Assembly (NCBI RefSeq): GCF_009764355.1
Contig: NZ_LNUA01000008.1
Coordinates: forward strand, 62,001 to 126,000
Reading direction: 5' to 3'
Length of the DNA: 64,000 nt
Source of the DNA: Companilactobacillus bobalius
Lineage (GTDB): Bacteria; Bacillota; Bacilli; Lactobacillales; Lactobacillaceae
Shown here piece by piece: positions 7,941-16,363 of this stretch (position 1 is the stretch's first letter; every line of letters starts with the position of its first letter). Made by a program: the position numbers and the translations under genes. The notes under the pieces were generated by a model. That model had not been told where the DNA came from. It searched no databases and saw only the letters and a list, made by a program, of their open reading frames with translations.

Positions 7941-8494
7941 TGGCAGAACTAACAATTGACGAAAAGTTTGCAGCAGAACAAAAACAGGCTGATGCAGATC
8001 ACCACAAACCAACCGCAGGGGCAATGACAGGACATATTGTTTCTAATCATTTCTTGCTAAATATCAAGTTGCACCAAATCGAGTGGTTCATTAAGGGTGC
8101 CAATGCTGAAAACTACAAGGCCGTTTTAAAACAAACTATTGATGAAAATAATGCTTGGTATGATAAGATAGCCGATGAATTGCTTGATGAAGGTGAATTA
8201 CCACCCTCAACAATGAAAGAATATACTGAATATTCAATGCTTGAAGAAGACGGTAAGAATAAGTACATGAAGGCTGAGGATATGATCCAAACGGTCGTTA
8301 ATGACTTTGCTACAGATAACATGTTTGTTACACGTGCAATCAAGTTAGCTGAAAATGAAGATCGTCCATTCATGGCTCAAGTTCTAGTTCAATTACTTGG
8401 CTTTAACAATCACCAAATCAGAATCTATCAAGCACTTCTTGGCAATTCAGCTAAAGAAGGCTTTGAAGAAGAAGACGATGAAGACTTCGATTAA
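7940..8494 (+). CDS. Dps/ferritin-like protein
   Basis: 184 residues. A four-helix ferritin-like pattern is visible, with NHFLLNIKLHQIEWFIKG in helix A and ENNAWYDKIADELLDEGELPP following, as in Dps proteins that oxidise and store iron and protect DNA. The usual Dps ferroxidase residues (H-x-N-W, D-x-x-x-E) are only partly present, so catalytic iron oxidation is not certain. The C-terminus is strongly acidic (EEEDDEDFD). Its position between a metallochaperone and an Flp regulator supports a metal and peroxide role. It starts 1 nt inside the previous stop codon. Confidence 0.75.
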   Translation: MAELTIDEKFAAEQKQADADHHKPTAGAMTGHIVSNHFLLNIKLHQIEWFIKGANAENYKAVLKQTIDENNAWYDKIADELLDEGELPPSTMKEYTEYSMLEEDGKNKYMKAEDMIQTVVNDFATDNMFVTRAIKLAENEDRPFMAQVLVQLLGFNNHQIRIYQALLGNSAKEGFEEEDDEDFD

Positions 8495-8507
8495 GGAGAG
8501 ATAATTA

Positions 8508-9194
8508 ATGGCAAAATTAGCGCATGATCATACAGCGGAAGACTGTGTTCAGTTAGTTCCAATATTTAACACCTTGTCACAAGAAGATATTGAAACGGTG
8601 GCTACTTTAGTTACCCATCACCACTACAAGAGTGGGGAATATATCTTTTCTGCTGGGGATGTTGCTGATTCATTGATTATTGTGGCTCACGGACAAGCCA
8701 AAGTATTTCAAATGTCCACGAGTGGTAAAGAGCAAATGTTACGAGTTTTGCAGACAGGTGATTTTGATGGAGAAGCAACACTTTTCTCCGATGCTGAGCA
8801 CAATAACTTTTCTGAAGCCTTGATGGATACAGACGTGTGCCAAATATCTCGTCCAGACTTTCAAAAGTTAATGCAAAAAGCTCCTGCTTTGGCTGTTAAT
8901 ATGGTCAATGCACTAGGGCGTAGAATCGTTCAATTGGAACAACAGACTGCTGAAGCTACTACAGCTAGTGTAGAGAGTCGCTTGGCTAATTATCTGTTAG
9001 AAACCAGTGCTGGGTTAGATGAAGATGTTTTTACCTTGCCACTTAAGAAAAAAGATATCGCTACTTATCTTGGAACAACCCCTGAAACAATTAGTCGAAA
9101 GTTAAGTTCTTTGACTAAACAAGGTATGATTGAAAAGATTAGTAATAATAAGTTTAAGATTTTAGATGCAGATCGATTAATGATGATCGATTAG
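8508..9194 (+). CDS. Crp/Fnr family regulator, Flp-type with two cysteines
   Basis: 228 residues: N-terminal cNMP-binding-like beta-roll (about 20-140), dimer helix, and C-terminal winged helix with KKKDIATYLGTTPETISRKLSSL as recognition region. There are exactly two cysteines, C13 and C111. Lactobacillus casei FLP uses one N-terminal cysteine and one in the beta-roll as a disulfide redox switch; the same layout suggests a thiol-based sensor here. There is no four-cysteine iron-sulfur cluster as in FNR. Last gene of the ATPase-chaperone-Dps operon and a likely autoregulator through the box at 5468. The TAG stop is part of a family A repeat. Confidence 0.85.
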   Translation: MAKLAHDHTAEDCVQLVPIFNTLSQEDIETVATLVTHHHYKSGEYIFSAGDVADSLIIVAHGQAKVFQMSTSGKEQMLRVLQTGDFDGEATLFSDAEHNNFSEALMDTDVCQISRPDFQKLMQKAPALAVNMVNALGRRIVQLEQQTAEATTASVESRLANYLLETSAGLDEDVFTLPLKKKDIATYLGTTPETISRKLSSLTKQGMIEKISNNKFKILDADRLMMID

Positions 9195-9320
9195 AGCGTG
9201 GAACAAGGGCGCCCAGCCTCTGAGGATTTGCCTAAGTACTGAAATCGCATGCGAATTATGCGTGCAATTCCAGTACTGTAGCAAACCGCAGGAGGTTGCC
9301 CTTGTGAAACGCGTTTCCAC
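9192..9320. repeat. Family A repeat, copy at the flp stop codon
   Basis: Begins with the flp TAG itself (TAGAGCGTGG) and runs to CACAAGGGCAACC-complementary sequence and GAAACGCGTTTC. Arms GAGGATTTGCCTAAGTACTG and CAGTACTGTAGCAAACCGCA pair imperfectly. Confidence 0.75.
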
Positions 9321-9377
9321 TATATTGCAAAGAACAACGGTTAATCCCAAATAGACAGTAAAAATACATAAGACAAA

Positions 9378-9411
9378 AAATAACACAGGTTATAAAAAAT
9401 CTGTGTTATTT
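9378..9411 (+). terminator. Intrinsic terminator after flp
   Basis: AAATAACACAG pairs perfectly with CTGTGTTATTT across a 12-nt loop and is followed by TTA-rich sequence. Ends the 5725-9194 operon. Confidence 0.85.
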
Positions 9412-9427
9412 TTATACATTTTTATAA

Positions 9428-9480
9428 CACGAACAATAACGGAAATTCAATTGACATAGTTCGTGAATGGATGCTATCTT
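9428..9480 (+). promoter_or_regulatory. Promoter of the formate/nitrite-type transporter with flanking inverted repeat
   Basis: TTGACA at 9451-9456 and TATCTT at 9475-9480 with an 18-nt spacer. CACGAAC (9428-9434) and GTTCGTG (9459-9465) form a 7-bp inverted repeat that straddles the -35 box, a plausible operator. Confidence 0.6.
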
Positions 9481-9516
9481 TAATGCAATAAATTAAAAAA
9501 GGTAGGAAATTTATCT

Positions 9517-10281
9517 ATGTTTACCCCTGAGGAGATCTTAGAGAAGAGCATTAATGCTGGTGTCGGAAAGTTGAAAAAAGCACTGATTGCCAAAATGATA
9601 CTTGGTTTTATCGGTGGGGCTATGATCTCCATTGGATTCTTGGCCTACGTTAGAGTTACTGCTTCAATTCCGAAAGACTTGGCTAGTGTTAAATCATTAG
9701 TCGGCGGAACAGTTTTTCCTATCGGTTTGATCATTATCTTATTAGCTGGTGGAGAATTGGCTACGGGGAATATGATGGCAGTTGGAGCGTCGTTTTTATC
9801 GAAGAAAGCTTCAATACTAGATTATGTAAAAAATCTACTAATAATTACGTTATTCAATTTTATCGGGGCAATTTTTGTCGCCTATTTCTTTGGTCACGTT
9901 GTCGGATTGACTCATGCTGAACCATTTAGACAAGCTGTGATTGCTGTGGCTGCTAGTAAAACCAGTGCCGGATTTTGGTCAGCATTCATTTCAGGAATTG
10001 GCTGTAACTGGCTAGTTGGTTTAGCTGTTTGGCTCTCGTTTGGGGCTAAAGATGGAGCCGGTAAGATTCTTGGTATCTGGTTCCCAATCATGATTTTTGT
10101 GGCAGTTGGTTTTCAACATAGTATTGCTAATTGTTTCATTATTCCTGCAGCAATTTTTGAAGGTGGAAGTACATGGGGACTATTTTTACAAAATTTTGTT
10201 CCAGTTTACTTAGGTAATATCATTGGCGGATTAGTTTTTGTCGCTGGATTCTACTACCTCAGTTATAAGAAAGTTAAATAA
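9517..10281 (+). CDS. Formate/nitrite transporter (FNT) family channel
   Basis: 254 residues with six transmembrane helices. Family marks are GGELATGNMM in the first half and SAFISGIGCNWLVGLAVWLSFGA in the second, the two helix-break loops that line the FNT pore. FNT pentamers pass formate, nitrite, hydrosulfide or lactate and acetate. The substrate cannot be read here. The central histidine region reads FGHVVGLTHAEPF. It is a single gene with its own promoter (9451) and a shared convergent terminator. The ATG follows GTAGGAAA. The nearby Flp regulator may control it, but no TTGAT-N4-ATCAA box is seen in its promoter. Confidence 0.85.
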   Translation: MFTPEEILEKSINAGVGKLKKALIAKMILGFIGGAMISIGFLAYVRVTASIPKDLASVKSLVGGTVFPIGLIIILLAGGELATGNMMAVGASFLSKKASILDYVKNLLIITLFNFIGAIFVAYFFGHVVGLTHAEPFRQAVIAVAASKTSAGFWSAFISGIGCNWLVGLAVWLSFGAKDGAGKILGIWFPIMIFVAVGFQHSIANCFIIPAAIFEGGSTWGLFLQNFVPVYLGNIIGGLVFVAGFYYLSYKKVK

Positions 10282-10351
10282 GAACAGATTAGCTTCCGAG
10301 TATGTTTTTAGATTTTTCATAGATTAGTTTTAGAAATGTTTTAGATGAGTA

Positions 10352-10392
10352 GCAAAAAACCTCGGTCCATTTTAGGGCACGAGGTTTTTTGC
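10352..10392. terminator. Bidirectional terminator
   Basis: GCAAAAAACCTCG and CGAGGTTTTTTGC pair perfectly over 13 bp. Serves the FNT gene (plus) and the aldo/keto reductase gene (minus). Confidence 0.9.
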
Positions 10393-10397
10393 TTCTA

Positions 10398-11270
10398 TTA
10401 TTTTTGCAAGTCAGATAACTTTTCAAAATCTTCATCGCTTAATTTTACATTAGCAGCACTTAAATTGTCTTTTAAGTGGTCTACTGAACTGGTTCCGGGA
10501 ATAGGAATAATATTGTCAGAACGTTTCAATAGCCAAGCTAAAGCAATTTGTGCGGGACTGGCATTATATTTCTTAGCAATATCGTTTAATGGACTATTAG
10601 CTTGAACTAGATTACCAGTATCAAGAGGGAACCAAGGTAGGAAAGCCATATGGTTCTTTTCAGCGTAATCGACAATGGCATCGTCATCCTTATGATGACC
10701 AACGTTGTACATGTTTTCTACAGCATCAATCTTAGCTATTTTTTGAGCAGCTTTTAATTCATCGAGTGAAACTTGACTGATACCGATGTGCTTAATTTTA
10801 CCCTCATCTTGCATCTTCTTTAATTCACCAATTTGATCCTCGATTGGGATATGTGAGTCAATTCTGTGCAAGAATAACAAATCTTCGTGATCACGGTTAA
10901 ACATACGTAATGAAAGTTCTACTTCTTGGCGAAGGAAGGCTGGAGTCCCAACAGGAACCCATTCGTTTTCACCAGTTCTAACTTGACCAACTTTGTCTGA
11001 AATAAAAATCTTATCTGAATCAGAATATTCTTTTAGTGCTTTTGCCAAATATGAATCGGCATTCCAAGGTCCGTAAGAATCTGCGGTATCTATGAAGTTA
11101 ACACCTAAATCAAAGGCACTTTTGATCAATTCAACGGCTTGAGCAGGATCTTTGTATGGTCCCCAAACGCCTTTACCAGTTAATTGCATGGTACCGTAAC
11201 CTAAACGATTGACGATAAAGTCATCATCAAATTTGAAAGTACCTGCGTTAGTAGCATTAATCTTATCCAT
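10398..11270 (-). CDS. Aldo/keto reductase
   Basis: 290 residues, NADPH-dependent carbonyl reductase of the TIM-barrel aldo/keto reductase superfamily. The catalytic tetrad is visible as Asp and Tyr in FIDTADSYGPW, Lys in ISDKVGQ and His in LLFLHRIDSH. The cofactor-binding end has IPIPGTSSVDHLKDN. The substrate is unknown; this subfamily is usually annotated as a general oxidoreductase. It is a single gene, convergent with the FNT channel, with GGAGGATTTTTAATG at the start. Nothing odd is visible. Confidence 0.9.
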   Translation of the reverse strand: MDKINATNAGTFKFDDDFIVNRLGYGTMQLTGKGVWGPYKDPAQAVELIKSAFDLGVNFIDTADSYGPWNADSYLAKALKEYSDSDKIFISDKVGQVRTGENEWVPVGTPAFLRQEVELSLRMFNRDHEDLLFLHRIDSHIPIEDQIGELKKMQDEGKIKHIGISQVSLDELKAAQKIAKIDAVENMYNVGHHKDDDAIVDYAEKNHMAFLPWFPLDTGNLVQANSPLNDIAKKYNASPAQIALAWLLKRSDNIIPIPGTSSVDHLKDNLSAANVKLSDEDFEKLSDLQK

Positions 11271-11448
11271 TAAAAATCCTCCTATTACTAAATAATTTAC
11301 ACTGTTACGTTAATCAATTTACTCATTTTATACAAACATTTGCTCCATAGAATGTGAATTTGGGCGGGACCGTATATGATGATTTAATATTTTTGAATTA
11401 CCAAAAAAATAGTGGTAACATTATATAACTTTAATTTAAGAGGTTATT

Positions 11449-13761
11449 ATGACAGATAAATCTATGATTAATGAACTAGACGAAAAAAAGCTTGAACAAG
11501 CACATTTAGAAGATGTGGTTGAAAAGATTAAAAAGTCTGAGGGCCAACTCCGTGAACACATGGAAGTTGCTGAAGAAGATTTAAAAGTTATCAATAATGC
11601 TTTTGATGACATTCACTTAGGCATGGATGGGGACTCAATCTCTATGGATGCCGCACTTTCCATTCATCAGCAACAACAGATGTTGGACGAAAGAAACAAT
11701 AGTTGGCAACAATCTAAACAACGTTTGGGTATTTTGAAGAAGTTGGAAAAGAATCCATTCTTCGCCCGCTTAGACTTTCAGGAAAAGGGAGAACCTAAGA
11801 AGGAAACTGTTTATATCGGCTTAAGTTCTTTTACTGATAAAAATGATCATTTTCTAGTTTATGATTGGCGTGCTCCGATTTCTTCTATCTATTACGATGG
11901 AAAATTAGGTCAGGTCACTTACATGACTCCTGATGGAGAACAAGAAGTTGATCTCTTTTTGAAGCGTCAATTTTTAGTTGAAAACGGCAAAATCAGAGCT
12001 TATTTCGATACCCAAGAAACTATCGGTGACCAAATGTTGTTGGAAGTTTTGGACGGTAAATCTTCTACGCATATGAAGGGTATCGTTAAAACTATTCAAA
12101 AGGAACAAAACAAGATTATTCGTGATACTAAGTCGAAACTCTTGTTTGTTCAAGGTGCCGCCGGCTCTGGTAAGACTTCAGCTATTTTGCAAAGAATCGC
12201 GTTCCTATTATATAGATATCGTGGAACGTTAACTTCTAGTCAGGTTGTTATGTTCTCACCAAATTCACTTTTCAATGACTATATAAAAGATGTTTTGCCT
12301 GAAATGGGTGAACAAAACATGGTGCAAATGACTTACAAACAATTCTTAGCACGTCGTTTGCCTAATTTAACCGTTGAAAGTTTGGCTCAACAATTTGAAA
12401 CAGTTGTTGATGCTGACAATAAGAATATTGGAAAATTTGTTTCAGATGTTGAATTCTTCAATATTATGACGAACTATAGCAAGTTGTTGGACCAAAGTGG
12501 GATGGCATTCAAGGATATCAAATTCCAAGGAAAAGTCTTTATTTCTAAAGAAAAGATTCAAGAAATCTATTACAGTTACGGTCCCCAATATAATTTGGGT
12601 AATCGACTAGATGCAACCGTTGACCGTTTGATCAAATTACTTCACCGTAAGATTGGTGCAGAAATGCGCTCTAAGTGGGTTGCTGAAAGAATTGAAAATT
12701 TAAGTAAGGAACAATTACAAGCACTTTATAGTACAGCTGATCAAGAGTTCAAAAATGGTGATGAAGAAAATAGATTCTTGGCTCGTAAGATTGTCACAGC
12801 TATGTTGCAGGGTGTCTACAAGAATATCAAACGTTTGAGATTCTTGAATGTGGCAGCTAACTACTTGAATTTCTTAAAAGCTGTTCCACAAATTACTGAT
12901 TTAAGTAAGTGGGGTATTACCGAAGAACAATGGAAGAATTACGTTGATAACTTCGTTAAATCATTTACTGATAAGCAAATTTCAATGAATAACTTGAGTC
13001 CATATTTGTACTTGTATGATTTGGTAACTGGTCGTCATGGTGAATTGGAAATGAAGTTTGTCTTTATGGATGAGATTCAAGATTACACACCATTCCAGTT
13101 GGCTTATATGAAATTCAAATTCCCACGTGCTCGCTATACCATGTTAGGGGATTTGAATCAGTCGATCTTTACTAAGAAGAATAGTCAGACTCTGCTTTCT
13201 GAAGCTCAAAAATTATTTGATGCTGACGAAACTCGAGTTGTTCAGTTGGTTCACTCATATCGTTCGACAAAACAAATTACGGACTTTACGAAGGCAATTT
13301 TGACAAATGGTCAAAAAATTGAACCATTCAATCGTGATGGGGACTTGCCTAACATGTATTGTGCGAAAGATGAACAGGAATCGTTGCAACAGGTTAAAAC
13401 ACAATTGGCTGAAAATGATGAACACAATTTTACAACAGCTATTATTGCCAAAACTTTGGAAGACGCTGAACATTTGCACGATCAACTCAAAGAAAATGGG
13501 GTTAAATCTACTTTGATTCGTTCGGAAAATCAACGTTTGGCCGCTGGAACGATTGTCTTACCATCATTCTTGGCTAAAGGTTTGGAGTTTGATGCGGTTA
13601 TTATGTGGGATGCTTCAAAGGACAAGTTCTCTGAAGATGAGCAACAGTTAGTTTACACAATTGCTTCACGTGCAATGCACAAGTTGACAATCACATCAAT
13701 TGGCGAGTTTTCACAATTACTTCAACGTGTACCAGAAGAGTATTATCAATTGATGAAGTAA
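11449..13761 (+). CDS. helD: HelD-like RNA polymerase recycling factor / UvrD-family ATPase
   Basis: 770 residues. An N-terminal coiled-coil arm (about 10-75) precedes a superfamily 1 helicase core. Walker A is in VQGAAGSGKTSAILQRIAF near residue 238, Walker B in FVFMDEIQDYTPFQL near residue 540, and the last motif in VYTIASRAMHKL. The coiled coil and the long insertion between helicase domains are typical of HelD, which removes stalled RNA polymerase from DNA and is abundant in Gram-positive bacteria. It stands alone. RBS AAGAGG. A general UvrD-like helicase is the alternative, but the arm and length favour HelD. Confidence 0.85.
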   Translation: MTDKSMINELDEKKLEQAHLEDVVEKIKKSEGQLREHMEVAEEDLKVINNAFDDIHLGMDGDSISMDAALSIHQQQQMLDERNNSWQQSKQRLGILKKLEKNPFFARLDFQEKGEPKKETVYIGLSSFTDKNDHFLVYDWRAPISSIYYDGKLGQVTYMTPDGEQEVDLFLKRQFLVENGKIRAYFDTQETIGDQMLLEVLDGKSSTHMKGIVKTIQKEQNKIIRDTKSKLLFVQGAAGSGKTSAILQRIAFLLYRYRGTLTSSQVVMFSPNSLFNDYIKDVLPEMGEQNMVQMTYKQFLARRLPNLTVESLAQQFETVVDADNKNIGKFVSDVEFFNIMTNYSKLLDQSGMAFKDIKFQGKVFISKEKIQEIYYSYGPQYNLGNRLDATVDRLIKLLHRKIGAEMRSKWVAERIENLSKEQLQALYSTADQEFKNGDEENRFLARKIVTAMLQGVYKNIKRLRFLNVAANYLNFLKAVPQITDLSKWGITEEQWKNYVDNFVKSFTDKQISMNNLSPYLYLYDLVTGRHGELEMKFVFMDEIQDYTPFQLAYMKFKFPRARYTMLGDLNQSIFTKKNSQTLLSEAQKLFDADETRVVQLVHSYRSTKQITDFTKAILTNGQKIEPFNRDGDLPNMYCAKDEQESLQQVKTQLAENDEHNFTTAIIAKTLEDAEHLHDQLKENGVKSTLIRSENQRLAAGTIVLPSFLAKGLEFDAVIMWDASKDKFSEDEQQLVYTIASRAMHKLTITSIGEFSQLLQRVPEEYYQLMK

Positions 13762-13778
13762 CTTTCTATAGTTTGTTG

Positions 13779-13966
13779 GGGTGGAAGGTGCCGTCCTCCG
13801 CGGAAATTGAGAATGCATTGGAACGCTATGGGCACGATTTGAAACTAATTATTTTACACTTCGTGCAAAATAATTAGTTTCCAAAGTCGGCCTTATTGTA
13901 ACCGGCAAAGCCGGTAACAATAATTTCATAGCTGAACGCATTCCCAATTTCCACTCCGGACTGAAT
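13779..13966. repeat. Family B three-armed cruciform repeat, copy 1 (inverted)
   Basis: Outer arms GGTGGAAGGTGCCGTCC..., AATTGAGAATGCATTGGAACG and CGCATTCCCAATTTCCACTCC. Inside lie a 14-bp hairpin (AAACTAATTATTTT) and ACCGGC/GCCGGT at 13901-13915. About 90% alike in plan to the copy at 49911, in reverse orientation. Confidence 0.85.
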
Positions 13967-14125
13967 AACGAGTTTTATCTTCTATCTCAATTAATTCAGA
14001 AATCAAAATAGCATCTATTCTAGAAAATCAATCGTTACCTTTGGTAAAAATTGAAATTAGGAATAGATGCTATTATTTTGGATTAAAAATTTAGAATATT
14101 AAATTTCAATAGAACTAACATTTAG

Positions 14126-14291
14126 ACCGGAGCAACAAGAAAATTGGCTCAGCCATGAAGTTTATCTTAGCAATTTATTGCTTAGATAAAGGCTGAACTT
14201 GAAGATCCATGAATTTGCACAAAGTGAAAATTCATTAGCTTCCAGTCGGCCCATGGCGTTCCAGCCAAATTTTCTTGTTGCGGAGGGCGGC
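14126..14291. repeat. Family B three-armed cruciform repeat, copy 2
   Basis: Outer arms CCGGAGCAACAAGAAAATTG and CAAATTTTCTTGTTGCGG. The inner hairpins differ in sequence from copies 1 and 3 but still pair (TTATCTTAGCAA with TTGCTTAGATAA; ATGAATTT with AAATTCAT). It ends just before the small membrane protein gene. The other 13762-14332 sequence shows no gene. Confidence 0.8.
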
Positions 14292-14332
14292 ATACTTAAT
14301 AACAATAACAGTAACTACACCGCCTAAAATCA

Positions 14333-14572
14333 CTAGTTGTTCTTAATAATATCCTTAAAGAAATCAACCGTAATATCGAATAATGGCTTTAAAATAGCTA
14401 AGATTAATAACAATAAATCCACAAACAATAACTGAACTAACCATGTGACTGACATGTTAGTTGTGAAGTGGAAGTAAAGTGCAAATAATCCTAGGAATAC
14501 TGCCACGAAAACAAAAATGTAAGTAATCGCTAGTCTTGTGATTCTTTCTGAATTTGTTTCTTTATTTTCCAT
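14333..14572 (-). CDS. Small membrane protein of unknown function
   Basis: 79 residues: an acidic-polar start (MENKETNSERI), then two transmembrane helices (about 15-38 and 43-65) and the tail DITVDFFKDIIKNN. I do not recognise the family. It has a good ribosome binding site (GAGGGGGA) and its own upstream region with a cre-like box at 14610, which suggests a real, carbon-regulated gene. It stands between a family B repeat and the divergent dus gene. Confidence 0.6.
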   Translation of the reverse strand: MENKETNSERITRLAITYIFVFVAVFLGLFALYFHFTTNMSVTWLVQLLFVDLLLLILAILKPLFDITVDFFKDIIKNN

Positions 14573-14609
14573 GGCTTTTTCCCCCTCAAATATAAATAAA
14601 TAGTTTAAT

Positions 14610-14623
14610 TGTTAACGCTTACA
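14610..14623 (-). promoter_or_regulatory. cre-like box upstream of the small membrane protein gene
   Basis: TGTTAACGCTTACA matches the cre consensus TGWAARCGYTWNCW at 13 of 14 positions. CcpA control is inferred. Confidence 0.5.
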
Positions 14624-14752
14624 TTATAACATTTTAGGGCTTTTTATGTATATTTTATAAAATGTTTAAAGGATTAAAAACTTGCACTCAACCTTTCGAA
14701 ATAGGTATAGTTGAGAGTATTGTAATTGAAAATTTTGATTGGAAGTGAGAGA

Positions 14753-15751
14753 GTGACCCAGTCAACTTACTGGAATCGCATTGCCGAAAAAGCTAAGAAG
14801 GAAAATCGTCCTTTCTTCAGCTTGGCACCAATGGAGGCTGTAACCGGATCAGTCTTTAGAAGAGTAGTTCAAAAAGCCGCTGCTCCGGATGTATTTTATA
14901 CTGAATTTACTAATGCTTTAGCTATTAATCATCCTTTGGCTAAAGAAGCAACTAAGGGAAGATTGTATATTGACCCTAAAGAGGATCCTAAACCAATTGT
15001 TCAGCTATGGGGTAACTCTGGTGAAGACTTTGCCAAAGCAGCTGTAGAAGTGAAAAAGCAAGGCTATGAGGCAATTGACATCAATACTGGTTGTCCTGAT
15101 ATTGCCGTAATCAAAAATCATAGTGGAAGTGACTTAATTCGTCATTTTGATACTGCTAAAGAAGTTATCGAGGGCGCTCGTGAGGCTGGATTACCAGTCA
15201 GTGTCAAAACTCGTTTAGGCTTCAGTGAGATTTCTGAATATAAAGAATGGATTCCTTTCTTATTGGAACAACAAGTTCCCGTTTTAACAGTTCATGTCAG
15301 AACTAAAGAGGAAATGAGTAAAGTTCCAGCTCACTACGAATTAATCGATGACTTAGTTAAGATGCGTGATGAAATTGCACCAGATACGTTGTTGCAAATT
15401 AATGGTGACATTATGAATTATCAAGAAGGAATCAAATTAGCGCAAGAACATCCTGGTGTGGATGGAATTATGATTGGACGAGGAATTTTCTCTGATCCAT
15501 TTGCCTTTGAAAAAGAACCACAACAACATTCAAGTACTGAACTTTTGAGTTTGTTGCGTTACCAACTCGATTTGTACGATGAATTTGTAGCTAAGGGAAT
15601 TCCAGGTCATTTTGCACCATTACAACGTTTCTTCAAGATTTATGTTCGTGGAATGAAACATGCTGCTGAAATCAGAAATGATTTGATGCAAACTAAGACA
15701 ACTGATGATGCCCGTAAAGTTATTGATAAAATTGAGGATAATGGATACTAG
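14753..15751 (+). CDS. tRNA-dihydrouridine synthase (Dus family)
   Basis: About 332 residues, FMN-dependent TIM-barrel enzyme that reduces uridine in tRNA. Visible are LAPMEAVTGSVFRR at the start, the catalytic cysteine in DINTGCPDIAVIKNHSGSDL, SVKTRLGF, and the FMN phosphate loop INGDIMN...GIMIGRGIFSDPF. The usual NMGCPxKKV reads NTGCPDIAV here, so it is a divergent subfamily, perhaps a second dus gene of the genome. I start it at GTG 14753, which has GGAAG upstream; a TTG at 14726 is weaker. The TAG stop forms the left end of a family A repeat. Confidence 0.85.
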   Translation: MTQSTYWNRIAEKAKKENRPFFSLAPMEAVTGSVFRRVVQKAAAPDVFYTEFTNALAINHPLAKEATKGRLYIDPKEDPKPIVQLWGNSGEDFAKAAVEVKKQGYEAIDINTGCPDIAVIKNHSGSDLIRHFDTAKEVIEGAREAGLPVSVKTRLGFSEISEYKEWIPFLLEQQVPVLTVHVRTKEEMSKVPAHYELIDDLVKMRDEIAPDTLLQINGDIMNYQEGIKLAQEHPGVDGIMIGRGIFSDPFAFEKEPQQHSSTELLSLLRYQLDLYDEFVAKGIPGHFAPLQRFFKIYVRGMKHAAEIRNDLMQTKTTDDARKVIDKIEDNGY

Positions 15752-15870
15752 AGCGGGACATAACATGTTCAGCTTTCGAGCATTAAAGGAAATAGGACCA
15801 GGTAATCGTATTTTGATTACCTGGTCCTATTTGTTTTAAGCGGAAAAAGTTATGTTATGTTCCGCGTTTA
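15749..15870. repeat. Family A repeat at the dus stop codon, with terminator hairpin
   Basis: Starts as TAGAGCGGGACATAAC, using the dus stop, and ends with GTTATGTTATGTTCCGC. The inner perfect 18-bp hairpin (15790-15807 with 15815-15832, AAATAGGACC stem) is followed by TTGTTTT and should terminate dus. Confidence 0.8.
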
Positions 15871-15896
15871 TGCTGCATATTTAATTAAATATGCAG

Positions 15897-15985
15897 TTTT
15901 GTTTAACTTAATAAGGTTATGGTGACACGATTCAAACGTTTCGACAGTTCAAACAATTTATCATAAATTGAATCTTTTTGATAAA
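15897..15985 (-). pseudogene. Duplicated 3' end of the GPP34-like gene
   Basis: 89 nt identical to 16358-16446 except for five substitutions, with no gaps. It encodes the last residues and the stop of the GPP34-like protein on the minus strand, without the rest of the gene. A hairpin, CTGCATATTT/AAATATGCAG plus TTTT, precedes it in the place of a terminator. Confidence 0.85.
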
Positions 15986-16053
15986 ATTCGTTGCTACAAA
16001 ACTTACTGCAATGTTATTCTGACGATAAATTGTTGAGAGGGAAAACTCGATAT

Positions 16054-16260
16054 ATGAATTCCATGAAAAAATATATATTTTGGTTAACTGTATCTTTTAG
16101 TTTAATTGGCAGTTTCATTAATACATTCCTTCCCGAATTATTTGGGTATAAATTCATGATTATTGTTCAATCACTCCCGATTGTAGTAAAAATATTAATT
16201 CAATTAATTGTACTTGTACTAATATTTTTAACTTTTCCTTACAAAAACAAGGAGAAATAA
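16054..16260 (+). CDS. Small two-helix membrane protein, unknown
   Basis: 68 residues from ATG 16054: MNSMKKYIFW, then two hydrophobic helices (about 7-25 and 43-62) and a KNKEK tail. I do not recognise it. The ribosome binding site AGAGGGA lies about 11 nt upstream; an ATG at 16063 is also possible. It sits between the two 89-nt direct repeats derived from the end of the GPP34-like gene, so it may have come with a small insertion or duplication. Expression is not demonstrated. Confidence 0.4.
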   Translation: MNSMKKYIFWLTVSFSLIGSFINTFLPELFGYKFMIIVQSLPIVVKILIQLIVLVLIFLTFPYKNKEK

Positions 16261-16331
16261 AGTTTGTATTAATTATTTTCGGAGGGGTTTGTAATCACTG
16301 GTATTAAAGAGACTGAAAAAAATGAATACTA

Positions 16332-16361
16332 AAAAAGCGAAGTCATGTGACTTCGCTTTTT
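16332..16361. terminator. Bidirectional terminator after the GPP34-like gene
   Basis: AAAAAGCGAAGTCA and TGACTTCGCTTTTT pair perfectly over 14 bp with a 2-nt loop. Confidence 0.9.
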
Positions 16362-16363
16362 GT

